Of a stretch of 45,354 nucleotides of DNA, positions 16,653 through 24,131 are shown one piece after another. Source of the stretch: Cellvibrio mixtus subsp. mixtus J3-8 (GTDB lineage Bacteria > Pseudomonadota > Gammaproteobacteria > Pseudomonadales > Cellvibrionaceae); NCBI RefSeq assembly GCF_000766945.1, contig NZ_KN266209.1, positions 217,848-263,201 on the forward strand, read 5' to 3'. A program made the translations under genes and the position numbers. Numbering within the stretch: position 1 is the first letter of the stretch; each line of letters opens with the position of its first letter. The notes beneath the pieces were generated by a model, which ran no database searches, was not told where the DNA came from, and worked only from the letters and a program-made list of their open reading frames with translations.

Positions 16653-17414
16653 ATGACCATTAACGAACAGAATCGTTTAGCTCCACACCCGGTATTGCCA
16701 GATTATTACGGCAAAGCTGAAGACAGACGCAGCCGTGTTGATGAGATGTTTGACTCATCTGCCGAGCACTACGACTGGATTACCGATGTGATGAGTTTTG
16801 GTTCTGGCCGTATGTATCGCCGCCAGGCGCTGTTGCGCGCTGGCGTGAAAGCGGGTGACAAGGTGCTGGACGTGGGTGCCGGTACCGGTGTGGTGTCCTT
16901 TTTGGCCCAGCAAATTGTCGGTGAAGAAGGTTTGGTAGTTGCACTTGATCCCAGCAAGGGCATGCTCGGCCAAGCCGTAAAACTGGGCGTTGAAAATGTG
17001 TCTATGGGGTTGGGTGAGGCGTTGCCGTTCCCCGATGATACCTTCGATTACCTGACCATGGGTTTTGCCCTGCGCCATGTGGCTGACCTCGGCGCGGCCT
17101 TTGCCGAATACCAGCGCGTACTGAAACCCGGCGGCAAGATTTTGCTACTGGAAATCACCCGCCCTGAAGGCAAGCTGGCGACCGCGTTCCTGAAGTTTTA
17201 CCTCAAAATTATCATCCCTAACCTCGCCAAAATTTTCCGTCGCAGCGCCGACAGTAAAGTGTTGATGCGCTACTACTGGGACACCATCGAACAATGTGTT
17301 CCACCGGCCACTATCGTTGATGCATTGAAAGCGACTGGCCTGGAGCAGAGCAAGCGCGCCGTAGTATTGAGCATTTTCAGCGAATACACGGGCATCAAAC
17401 CCAAACGTTCCTGA
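16653..17414 (+). CDS. UbiE/COQ5-family methyltransferase, pathway paralogue
   Basis: A 253-residue methyltransferase closely patterned on UbiE: VDEMFDSSAEHYD (29-41), MSFGSGRMYRRQ (47-58), SAM motif VLDVGAGTG (71-79), then a RVLKPGGKILLLE segment near 160. UbiE C-methylates the quinone ring. The cluster position suggests a paralogue that methylates the hydroxybenzoate-derived head group instead. Its place outside any ubi operon supports this, but true UbiE is not excluded. The ATG at 16653 gives the family length; starts further upstream lack family sequence. Confidence 0.82.
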   Translation: MTINEQNRLAPHPVLPDYYGKAEDRRSRVDEMFDSSAEHYDWITDVMSFGSGRMYRRQALLRAGVKAGDKVLDVGAGTGVVSFLAQQIVGEEGLVVALDPSKGMLGQAVKLGVENVSMGLGEALPFPDDTFDYLTMGFALRHVADLGAAFAEYQRVLKPGGKILLLEITRPEGKLATAFLKFYLKIIIPNLAKIFRRSADSKVLMRYYWDTIEQCVPPATIVDALKATGLEQSKRAVVLSIFSEYTGIKPKRS

Positions 17415-17468
17415 TCCGGATTACCCAGACGATTAATCGGAAAGCGCAGCATTAAAGGTATAGGTGGT

Positions 17469-17747
17469 ATGAGTTTACAAACACAAGCAGAGCAGGAATT
17501 GGCCAAAGTACTGGTGGCAGCGCTGGACCTGGAAGACCTGGAGCCGGGCGAAATCAATCCGGAAGCGCCATTATTCGACCCCGGCCACAGCGAGAGTTTG
17601 GGGCTGGATTCAATCGATGCACTGGAAATTTCATTGGCCATCGCCAAGCACTATAAAGTGCAACTCAAAGCCGATGACGAAAACAATAAAGCGATTTTCC
17701 ACAGCCTGCGTTCGCTCAGCAATTACATAAATTCGCAACGTGCTTAA
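17469..17747 (+). CDS. acyl carrier protein (plus arm)
   Basis: A 92-residue acyl carrier protein with the phosphopantetheine site LGLDSIDALEIS (Ser48). It is the second ACP of the cluster, and corresponds to apeE/apeF-type carriers; which role each ACP has cannot be told here. It opens a tightly packed series of genes that overlap one another down to 23355. The downstream membrane protein gene begins 8 bp before its stop. Confidence 0.9.
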   Translation: MSLQTQAEQELAKVLVAALDLEDLEPGEINPEAPLFDPGHSESLGLDSIDALEISLAIAKHYKVQLKADDENNKAIFHSLRSLSNYINSQRA

Positions 17748-18348
17748 CCGCATACTTGCCATCGCACTGGTAGTGGCTTACCCGCTACTGGTGCATGTCT
17801 CCCTGGTGTTTGCCATACCGCAATTGATGTTTATCGCCCCGCTGGTATTCCTGACCGGGGCGTTCTGGTACGGATTGATCGCTCGCCACTTACTCGCCTG
17901 GACCTTATTCATAGCGTCTTGCGTGGCTATTTTGGTAGTGGAATACCTGGGCCTGACGCTCTATTTGCTGTACTTGCCACCGATCCTGTTGCCGTTGCTG
18001 TTTCTGGTTATTTTTGGCCGCACGTTGCTCGGCGGACGCGAGCCGTTAATCACTGCCATCGGTGAAGCCGCGCGCGGGCCTTTATCGGTTGCGATGCGCC
18101 GCTATACGCGCCGGCTTACGCTGCTGTGGTGCCTGGTATTCGCTACTATGGTGATCTGGTCAGCGATATTGCCCTGGCTGGAGCGACCGGAACTCTGGTC
18201 ATGGTTTACCAATGTGATTAATTACGGCGTTGTGGGCGCGCTATTTATAGGCGAATTTATACTGCGCAAAAAACTCTTCCCGACCCATAACCACCCCGAT
18301 TTTTTTGAGTACCTGCGCATTATCGCCCGCGCCAGGATTCACCGGTAA
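17740..18348 (+). CDS. COG4648-type membrane protein of aryl polyene clusters
   Basis: A 202-residue integral membrane protein with about five hydrophobic helices: near 4-20, 22-38, 45-62, 66-86 and 130-146, with a last one near 158-172. It resembles COG4648-type predicted membrane proteins found beside ACP and AMP-ligase genes in APE clusters (possibly the apeG position). Its function is unknown. The start is GTG at 17740, inside the end of the ACP gene. Confidence 0.7.
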   Translation: MLNRILAIALVVAYPLLVHVSLVFAIPQLMFIAPLVFLTGAFWYGLIARHLLAWTLFIASCVAILVVEYLGLTLYLLYLPPILLPLLFLVIFGRTLLGGREPLITAIGEAARGPLSVAMRRYTRRLTLLWCLVFATMVIWSAILPWLERPELWSWFTNVINYGVVGALFIGEFILRKKLFPTHNHPDFFEYLRIIARARIHR

Positions 18349-18359
18349 AGTGCGCCGCC

Positions 18360-19745
18360 ATGCAAGCGTCCAGCCCGTTAGTTGCCAGCCTTCCCGCCTT
18401 ATCGATTAATGCACCGGTTGCCTTGATCTACCCGTTTGTAGCGCAGCAAACCCTGGTTATCCATAAAGGCCGGGCAATCACCCAGGCGGAATTTTTGCGC
18501 GACCTTGAATGGATTGCCAGCCGCTTACCGGCGGGCGGTTTCGCGCTCAACCTGTGTGAAGATCGCTACTATTTTTTATTGGGTTTCTGCGCGCTGCTGG
18601 TGAAAGGGGCGATCAATTTATTGCCTCCCAACCGCCAGGCGCTGGCGTTAACCGAACTGGCGCAGGATTATCCCGATTGTTATTGCGTGTTCGATAAGGC
18701 GCAGGACTGCGATCTCCCCGCGATTAACCTTGTCGATTTGCTAAAGGAAAATCGCGCCCCTGAACCAGGCACCCCCACCCTGCCGATGATTCCCGCGCAG
18801 CAGGTTGCCGCTATCGCCTTTACCTCCGGTAGTACCGGCAAACCCAAAGCCAATGCCAAAAGCTGGGGCACACTCGCCGCGACAGCGCGCATGCTCGGCC
18901 AGCGCTTGAGCGCCGACCTGGTGATGCCGATCATTGTGGGAACCGTGCCGCCGCAGCATATGTACGGGTTGGAAACGACTTTATTTATGCCGCTGCAAGC
19001 CGGCACCATCATGCACAGCGATAAACCGTTTTATCCCGCTGATGTGCAACAACTGCTAACGCAACTGCCGGCACCCATCATCCTGGTAACGACGCCAATT
19101 CACTTGCGCGCACTGGTCAATGCCGGCTTACCCATGCCCGCCGTGGCCGGCATTATTTCTGCGACCGCGCCGCTGGATCAGGCCCTGGCGCAATCTGCCG
19201 AAGCCTGCTTCAGCACTTCACTGTGGGAAATTTATGGCTGCACCGAAGCGGGCAGCATGGCCACGCGCCGCTCCACCCAAACCGCAGAATGGCAATTGCT
19301 ACAAGATTTCCAGCTGACCCTGGACGACATAGGGGCTATCGCACGCGCGCCACACTTGCTGGAAGACGCCCCGATCCAGGACCAATTAACCTTACTCGAC
19401 ACCGAACGCTTTTTGTTGCAAGGGCGCAATGCCGACATGATTAATGTGGCCGGCAAACGCGCCTCATTGGCGAACCTGACTTTGCAGTTGCTGCGTGTTG
19501 ATGGCGTAAAAGACGGGGTGATTTTCTTGCCACCGCAATCCACTCAAGCCGAAGTTCGTCCGGTCGCGATGGTGGTGAGTGATCGCCCGGAAAAAGAAAT
19601 CCTCGCTGCGTTGGCCTTACGGATAGATGCTACCTTTTTACCGCGCCCGTTGCGCAAAGTCGCCAGCTTGCCGCGCAATGAAACCGGCAAGCTGACTGCC
19701 GCCGCCTTGCACCAGCTCTGGAGCCAGATTAATGACCAGCGCTAA
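18360..19745 (+). CDS. apeH: AMP-dependent acyl-ACP/CoA ligase, ApeH-like
   Basis: A 461-residue adenylate-forming enzyme. Core motifs are TSGSTGKPK (155-163, phosphate loop), YGCTE (292-296) and the C-terminal RNETGKLT with the catalytic lysine. It is shorter than most acyl-CoA ligases, as is usual for ApeH. ApeH-type ligases activate 4-hydroxybenzoate and load it on an ACP. The nearby chorismatase supplies a fitting substrate. The gene is followed with a 14-bp overlap by the next dehydratase. Confidence 0.87.
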   Translation: MQASSPLVASLPALSINAPVALIYPFVAQQTLVIHKGRAITQAEFLRDLEWIASRLPAGGFALNLCEDRYYFLLGFCALLVKGAINLLPPNRQALALTELAQDYPDCYCVFDKAQDCDLPAINLVDLLKENRAPEPGTPTLPMIPAQQVAAIAFTSGSTGKPKANAKSWGTLAATARMLGQRLSADLVMPIIVGTVPPQHMYGLETTLFMPLQAGTIMHSDKPFYPADVQQLLTQLPAPIILVTTPIHLRALVNAGLPMPAVAGIISATAPLDQALAQSAEACFSTSLWEIYGCTEAGSMATRRSTQTAEWQLLQDFQLTLDDIGAIARAPHLLEDAPIQDQLTLLDTERFLLQGRNADMINVAGKRASLANLTLQLLRVDGVKDGVIFLPPQSTQAEVRPVAMVVSDRPEKEILAALALRIDATFLPRPLRKVASLPRNETGKLTAAALHQLWSQINDQR

Positions 19746-20076
19746 TACGCCTAATGAATTGCATCTGCAGGTTCCACTCGAACATCGCAGCTTCCCCGAT
19801 CACTTTCCCGGCGCACCACTAGTGCCAGGCGCGCTGCTATTGAAATGGATTCTGGCGTTGCTCGCTGGCCAGCAACATCGGCACATCCGCTATATCAAGC
19901 AGGTTAAATTCCTGGCGCCAGTACAACCGGGGGATCAGGTGCGGCTGTGCCTGATTGCCGGCAAACAGAGCCATCAATTAGGTATTGATGCCTATGTCGA
20001 TGAAACCCTGGTGCTTAAAGGGCAATTTGAAAGTCATGCGGAAACGACTTCCGTCACTGGAAAATCCCATGACTGA
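19732..20076 (+). CDS. apeI: hot-dog dehydratase-like protein, ApeI-like (copy 2)
   Basis: A 114-residue single hot-dog protein. DHFPGAPLVPG (His24) matches the FabZ/ApeI active-site loop. It lies directly behind the AMP ligase gene, which is the apeH-apeI order of known clusters. It overlaps the ligase by 14 bp and the next acyltransferase by 8 bp. In the aryl polyene pathway ApeI and ApeP are both dehydratases and are not fully interchangeable. A related protein is at 12422-12817. Confidence 0.82.
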   Translation: MTSANTPNELHLQVPLEHRSFPDHFPGAPLVPGALLLKWILALLAGQQHRHIRYIKQVKFLAPVQPGDQVRLCLIAGKQSHQLGIDAYVDETLVLKGQFESHAETTSVTGKSHD

Positions 20077-20998
20077 ACCCACCGCCGCCAAGCAATGGCA
20101 AACGCAGCAGGAGCGCGGCACGCCGTTTTTGATGAACTTGTTGACCTGGGTCGCATTGCATTTGGGGCGACGGGTTATCTTTAGCTGGTTGTGGGTGATC
20201 GTATTTTATTATTTTCTGGTAGCGCGCAGCCCGCGTCGTGCCTCGCGCCATTTTTTGCGGCGCGCTCTGGAACGTGCGCCAACAGGATGGGAGATTTATC
20301 GCCACCTGCTAACCTTTGCGCAAGTGGCGATGGACCGGATCTATTTTTTGTCCGGACAGGAGCACAAGTTCGATGTGCATATCCACGGCAACGAGATATT
20401 CACCCATTATAAAAATCGCGGCTGTTTTTTAGTGACCGCCCATATCGGCAGCTTTGATGCCTTGCGCGTAATGGGGATGGGCAGACGCAGCGATGCACTG
20501 CCGATCCGCATCCTGCTCGATGTGGAGCATAACGCCAATATTATGCAATTGATCAACAAGCTGGACCCACAGCTCGCTGCCGGTGTCATAAACGCACGTA
20601 CACCCGCCCCGGAGCTGGCGTTGATCCTGAGCGAAGCCATTGAGCAGGGCCATTTGGTGGGCGTGATGGCGGATCGTTGCGCCCAGGGCGAACGCAGTGC
20701 CAGCCTGGAGTTCCTGGGGAGTCACGCCCAATTCCCTACCGGCGTCTGGCAAATGGCCAGCCTGCTTAAAGCGCCGGTGATTAGCTGTTTTGGGGTTTTT
20801 TCGGGTGCGAACCGCTATGACTTGCACTTTGAACTGATCAGCGAACAACTGGGCACCAGCCGCCAGGAGCGCGCACAAGCGATCAGCAATGGCATGGCCA
20901 AATACGCCAGCAGCTTGCAAGAACTGGTGCGCAAGCACCCTTACAACTGGTTTAACTTTTATGATTTTTGGCAAGATGATTCCGCTCCACATCACTAA
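20069..20998 (+). CDS. LpxL/HtrB-like lipid A-type acyltransferase
   Basis: A 309-residue membrane-bound acyltransferase of the LpxL/LpxM family. The HX4D motif is AHIGSFD (His125, Asp130) and an N-terminal hydrophobic helix lies near 36-52. It lacks a lipid A biosynthesis context and sits between pathway dehydratase and ketosynthase genes, so it probably transfers the polyene chain or a fatty acyl group to a lipid acceptor. The ATG at 20069 overlaps the dehydratase by 8 bp. A longer start at 19985 would overlap the whole end of that gene. Confidence 0.83.
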   Translation: MTEPTAAKQWQTQQERGTPFLMNLLTWVALHLGRRVIFSWLWVIVFYYFLVARSPRRASRHFLRRALERAPTGWEIYRHLLTFAQVAMDRIYFLSGQEHKFDVHIHGNEIFTHYKNRGCFLVTAHIGSFDALRVMGMGRRSDALPIRILLDVEHNANIMQLINKLDPQLAAGVINARTPAPELALILSEAIEQGHLVGVMADRCAQGERSASLEFLGSHAQFPTGVWQMASLLKAPVISCFGVFSGANRYDLHFELISEQLGTSRQERAQAISNGMAKYASSLQELVRKHPYNWFNFYDFWQDDSAPHH

Positions 20999-22145
20999 TT
21001 ACACCTACACCACCTGCCTGGGGGCAGGGCGTCAGGCGAATTGGGATGCGCTCCGTGCGGGTGTTTCAGGGCTCAAGCCGTGTGATTTTTTCCAGATTAC
21101 CGACCTCACCACCTGGATTGGTGAAGTTGCCGGGTTAGACCTCATACTGCCGCAGCATGTGCAGGATTTCGATTGCCGCAATAATCGCCTCGCCTGGCTC
21201 GCCTTGCAGCAAGATGATTTTTTCACTGCCGCGACCACCGCCGTCGCCCGCTACGGCGCCCCACGCGTGGGCGTGTTCATCGGCACCAGCACCTCCGGCA
21301 TCCATCAAACCGAACTCGCATATTTCGAAAACCATGGCTCGCTCCCGGAGTGGTATAACTACCGCACGACCCACAATGTGTCCTCCGTCGCTGCGTTCGT
21401 GCAACAAGCACTGGGCACCAGCGGGCCGATGATGGCGATTTCCACCGCTTGCTCCTCCAGCGCCAAGGTATTTGCCGCAGCGCAACGCGCGATTAACGCT
21501 GGCTTGTGCGATGCCGCGATTGTCGGCGGTGTCGATAGCTTGTGCCTGACCACACTCTACGGTTTCCATTCCCTGCAACTGGTATCACCAGACAAATGCA
21601 AGCCCTTTGATCGCCAGCGCAGCGGTATTTCTATCGGCGAAGCCGGTGGTTTTGCACTGCTGGAAAAAAGCGACAGCGCCGGTTTGTACTTGCTCGGCTA
21701 TGGCGAAAGTGGCGATGCCTATCACATGTCTTCACCCCATCCTGAAGGCGAAGGCGCGCAGCTCGCGATGGCAGCGGCATTGCACAAAGCGGGATTGGAG
21801 GCTGGCGCTATCGACTACATCAACCTGCACGGCACCGGCACCCAGGCCAATGACAATGCCGAAGCCAAAGCCGTACAAAAACTGTTTGGCTCCACCACAC
21901 CCGCCAGCTCTACCAAAGGCTGGACCGGTCACACCCTGGGTGCCGCTGGCATCGTGGAAGCCTGTATCGGGCTGGATGCGATAACCCACGATTACCTGCC
22001 ACAAAACCTGCATTTGCAGGAGCCGGACGAGGATATGTCCATCGCCCTGCTGAAAAATCCCCGGGCACAGCCGGTGACGCGAGTGCTTAGCAATTCATTT
22101 GGTTTTGGCGGCAGCAATTGCAGCCTGATTTTGGGGAGCCTCTGA
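20976..22145 (+). CDS. apeO: beta-ketoacyl-ACP synthase, ApeO-like
   Basis: A 389-residue KAS I/II-type ketosynthase with a complete triad: Cys159 in ISTACSSSAKV, His285 in NLHGTGTQ and His319 in TGHTLGAAG. The GTSTSGI stretch near 103-109 and the TKGWTGHT region are typical of ApeO. ApeO acts with the chain-length-factor-like ApeC to extend the polyene; the next gene supplies that partner, joined by TGATG. The ATG at 20976 lies inside the acyltransferase gene, giving a 23-bp overlap. Confidence 0.88.
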   Translation: MIPLHITNYTYTTCLGAGRQANWDALRAGVSGLKPCDFFQITDLTTWIGEVAGLDLILPQHVQDFDCRNNRLAWLALQQDDFFTAATTAVARYGAPRVGVFIGTSTSGIHQTELAYFENHGSLPEWYNYRTTHNVSSVAAFVQQALGTSGPMMAISTACSSSAKVFAAAQRAINAGLCDAAIVGGVDSLCLTTLYGFHSLQLVSPDKCKPFDRQRSGISIGEAGGFALLEKSDSAGLYLLGYGESGDAYHMSSPHPEGEGAQLAMAAALHKAGLEAGAIDYINLHGTGTQANDNAEAKAVQKLFGSTTPASSTKGWTGHTLGAAGIVEACIGLDAITHDYLPQNLHLQEPDEDMSIALLKNPRAQPVTRVLSNSFGFGGSNCSLILGSL

Positions 22146-22936
22146 TGCTGACCTGTTATCTCAATGCTATTGGCCTGGCAGCGCCCGGATTGCCCGACTG
22201 GCAGCGCAGCCGCGCCGTCCTGCAAGGTTCTGCGCCTTATGTGCCGGTAGCCCTGGCAAAATACAAACCGGAATTGCTGCCACCCAACGAGCGCCGCCGC
22301 GCCACCGAGTTGGTGCGCATGGCGTTCCGGGTCTGTGAAGATTTGATGGCTTCCAGCACGATTCCCATGGCGGACTGCGCCAGTGTATTTGCGTCTTCCG
22401 GCGGGGATTACCCGATCATCGACCAGATTTGTCGCTCGCTGTGCGAACCGGAACGGTTGGTATCGCCCACCCAGTTCCACAATTCGGTACACAATTCCGC
22501 CGCCGGTTACTGGAGTATCGCAACCGGCAGCCGCCAGCCATCGACCAGCCTCTCCGCCTATGACGACAGTTTTGTCGCCGGTTTGCTGGAAGCTATGTGT
22601 TTGTGCGAGCAGGAACAATTACCGACGCTACTCACTGTCTATGACATCCAGCCACCCTACCCACTGGGCGACAAACGCCATATCCCGGTGGAGTTCGGCG
22701 TAGCTTTACTGCTCACACCACAACCCGGAGCGCAAAACCTTGCGCGCTTGCAGCTACATCCAAACGCCCACGAAGACGCAAGCGCAGCGCAGCCGGCATT
22801 GGAGCAACTGCGCCTTGCCAATCCCGCTGCACGCAGCTTGCCCTTGCTGGAGTTAATCGCCCGGGGCAAGGCTGGCAAGGTGATATTTACCAGCGCCAGC
22901 CAGCCACCGGTGCAATTACAGGTAGAACCATGTTGA
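22145..22936 (+). CDS. apeC: ketosynthase-like chain length factor, ApeC-like
   Basis: A 263-residue protein of the short ketoacyl-synthase-like family (Ketoacyl-synt_2 type) that pairs with ApeO. It is far shorter than a true ketosynthase. The region that would hold the nucleophilic cysteine reads FHNSVHNSAAGYW (111-123), with no cysteine, so it is probably a non-catalytic partner. Its start shares a base with the apeO stop (TGATG), as expected for two subunits made in equal amounts. Confidence 0.85.
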   Translation: MLTCYLNAIGLAAPGLPDWQRSRAVLQGSAPYVPVALAKYKPELLPPNERRRATELVRMAFRVCEDLMASSTIPMADCASVFASSGGDYPIIDQICRSLCEPERLVSPTQFHNSVHNSAAGYWSIATGSRQPSTSLSAYDDSFVAGLLEAMCLCEQEQLPTLLTVYDIQPPYPLGDKRHIPVEFGVALLLTPQPGAQNLARLQLHPNAHEDASAAQPALEQLRLANPAARSLPLLELIARGKAGKVIFTSASQPPVQLQVEPC

Positions 22937-23355
22937 TGGATCGCGCCCGTATTGTCACGCTGATTCCCCATGGCGATTCCATGTGCATGCTCGATGAAAT
23001 CATCCGCTGGGATGAAACCCGCATCCATGGCCGCAGTCACAACCTCGCCGCCAGCACCAATCCCCTGTTCGAAGATGGCCAGCTTGATAGCGTGTTATTG
23101 ATTGAATACGGCGCTCAGGCAGCGGCAGTACATGCGGCACTTTTGCACTCCAAACTGGGAGAAAGCCGTCCGGCTTACATAGGGGCCGTTAAGGATGTTG
23201 AGTTATTCACAGCGATGGCAGACAATTCCACCGCTTTGGATTTGTACCTGGAATGTTTGCTAAGCAGCAGCCAGGGTGCAATTTATGAACTGGTGGCACA
23301 GCAAGCTGACAAATTGCTGTTGCGCGGACGCCTGATTTTAAGCCAGCCCGGCTAA
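22930..23355 (+). CDS. short ApeP-like hot-dog dehydratase
   Basis: A 141-residue hot-dog protein related to the protein at 6992-7489. The active-site histidine is in IPHGDSMCMLD (His14), and IEYGAQAAAVHAA near 56-68 supplies the second half of the site. It is 24 residues shorter than its relative. It overlaps the apeC stop by 7 bp and is the last gene of the plus-strand arm. It may be the main dehydratase partner of apeO/apeC, or be specific for another chain length. An ATG at 22936 is an alternative start. Confidence 0.8.
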   Translation: MLMDRARIVTLIPHGDSMCMLDEIIRWDETRIHGRSHNLAASTNPLFEDGQLDSVLLIEYGAQAAAVHAALLHSKLGESRPAYIGAVKDVELFTAMADNSTALDLYLECLLSSSQGAIYELVAQQADKLLLRGRLILSQPG

Positions 23356-23406
23356 CAGGCACGGACACCTGATCTGTTCTGTTTACTTACTACCAAGGAA
23401 TCCAGT

Positions 23407-23847
23407 ATGAATTTTATTACCCGCAGCATCGCCCTGATCGCCCTTACCAGTTGCGCAACCAGTGCCCTGGCACGCGATGATATTAAAGAGTTTTCCATCG
23501 CGGATGCGCTGGCGACAGAACAGGCGAAAAGTATCCTTGGCGATGACATCAAATTTTATTTTGGTGAGCAGGCCCACGGGGCAATTGCTAAAAATATCGT
23601 CCAGGTTGGCACCAATAAAAAGACCAATGGCGTGGGTAAAACTGATCGCCAGGCGTGCGAGTGGGCATTCCTGTCGGCGATGAAATCCCTGCGTGAGCGC
23701 GCCCAGCGCGAAGGCGCCAATGCCGTGGTAAATATCCGCTCCAACTACCGTAATGTCACCAGCACCAGCACTGAAACCTTCAAGTGCGGCTCCGGTGCAA
23801 TCATGTCCGGCGTAGCCCTGTTGGGCGATGTTGTTGTCATCAAATAA
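23407..23847 (+). CDS. secreted YbjQ-like protein of unknown function
   Basis: A 146-residue protein with a signal peptide (hydrophobic 8-21, cut near ALA at 20-22), so probably periplasmic. The C-terminal half has [14 protein letters not shown] near 100-113, similar to the [12 protein letters not shown] signature of YbjQ proteins, then a [19 protein letters not shown] end. Related proteins are often labelled excinuclease ATPase subunit, which cannot be right: there is no ATPase motif. Two mature cysteines (near 80 and 127) might form a disulfide. AAGGA precedes the ATG. It follows the pigment cluster by 51 bp and may be co-transcribed. Confidence 0.75.
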   Translation: MNFITRSIALIALTSCATSALARDDIKEFSIADALATEQAKSILGDDIKFYFGEQAHGAIAKNIVQVGTNKKTNGVGKTDRQACEWAFLSAMKSLRERAQREGANAVVNIRSNYRNVTSTSTETFKCGSGAIMSGVALLGDVVVIK

Positions 23848-23854
23848 TTACCCT

Positions 23855-23872
23855 CGGGCCCAAGCGGGCCCG
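23855..23872 (+). terminator. GC-rich hairpin after the secreted YbjQ-like gene
   Basis: CGGGCCC (23855-23861) and GGGCCCG (23866-23872) form a 7-bp stem with an AAGC loop, 7 bp after the stop. The following GCATTTCC is only slightly T-rich. It may end or attenuate the plus-strand transcript before the Trm112-like gene. Confidence 0.45.
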
Positions 23873-23896
23873 GCATTTCCTGTAGTTGAGGTTTCC

Positions 23897-24076
23897 ATGC
23901 TCAATCAAAAACTGCTCGCGATCCTTGTCTGTCCGGTCAGCAAAGCACCGCTTGAATATCGCCCGGAACAACAGGAATTGGTGTGCAAAGCCAGCGGCCT
24001 TGCCTATCCGGTTCGCGATGGTATTCCGGTGATGCTGGAGTATGAAGCGCGCGCCCTGTCTGCCGACGAGCGCTAA
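23897..24076 (+). CDS. Trm112/YcaR family small protein (UPF0434)
   Basis: A 59-residue protein of the Trm112/YcaR family. [14 protein letters not shown] near 5-18 and [21 protein letters not shown] near 31-51 are the two conserved halves. The first has only one of the two usual zinc-ligand cysteines. In Enterobacteria the gene sits between lpxK and kdsB; here it stands apart from both. The start at 23897 is set by GAGG seven bases upstream. The function is unknown; eukaryotic Trm112 activates methyltransferases. Confidence 0.85.
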   Translation: MLNQKLLAILVCPVSKAPLEYRPEQQELVCKASGLAYPVRDGIPVMLEYEARALSADER

Positions 24077-24112
24077 TCGCGTCGAAGGAAAAACTTACCG
24101 CTCAACGATGAT

Positions 24113-24131
24113 GCGCGGCTAATTGCCGCGC
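24113..24131. terminator. hairpin between convergent Trm112-like and dynamin-like genes
   Basis: GCGCGGC (24113-24119) and GCCGCGC (24125-24131) form a perfect 7-bp stem with a TAATT loop. It contains the TAG stop of the dynamin-like gene and lies downstream of the Trm112-like gene. There is no T-tract. It could serve both strands as a weak terminator. Confidence 0.4.

Noticed and set aside
21992-22618. 208-codon minus-strand frame opposite apeO/apeC
   Set aside because: It crosses two coupled pathway genes on the other strand and resembles nothing known.
23407-23847. Excinuclease ATPase subunit
   Set aside because: The name is carried by similar database entries, but the protein is 146 residues with a signal peptide and no Walker motifs.
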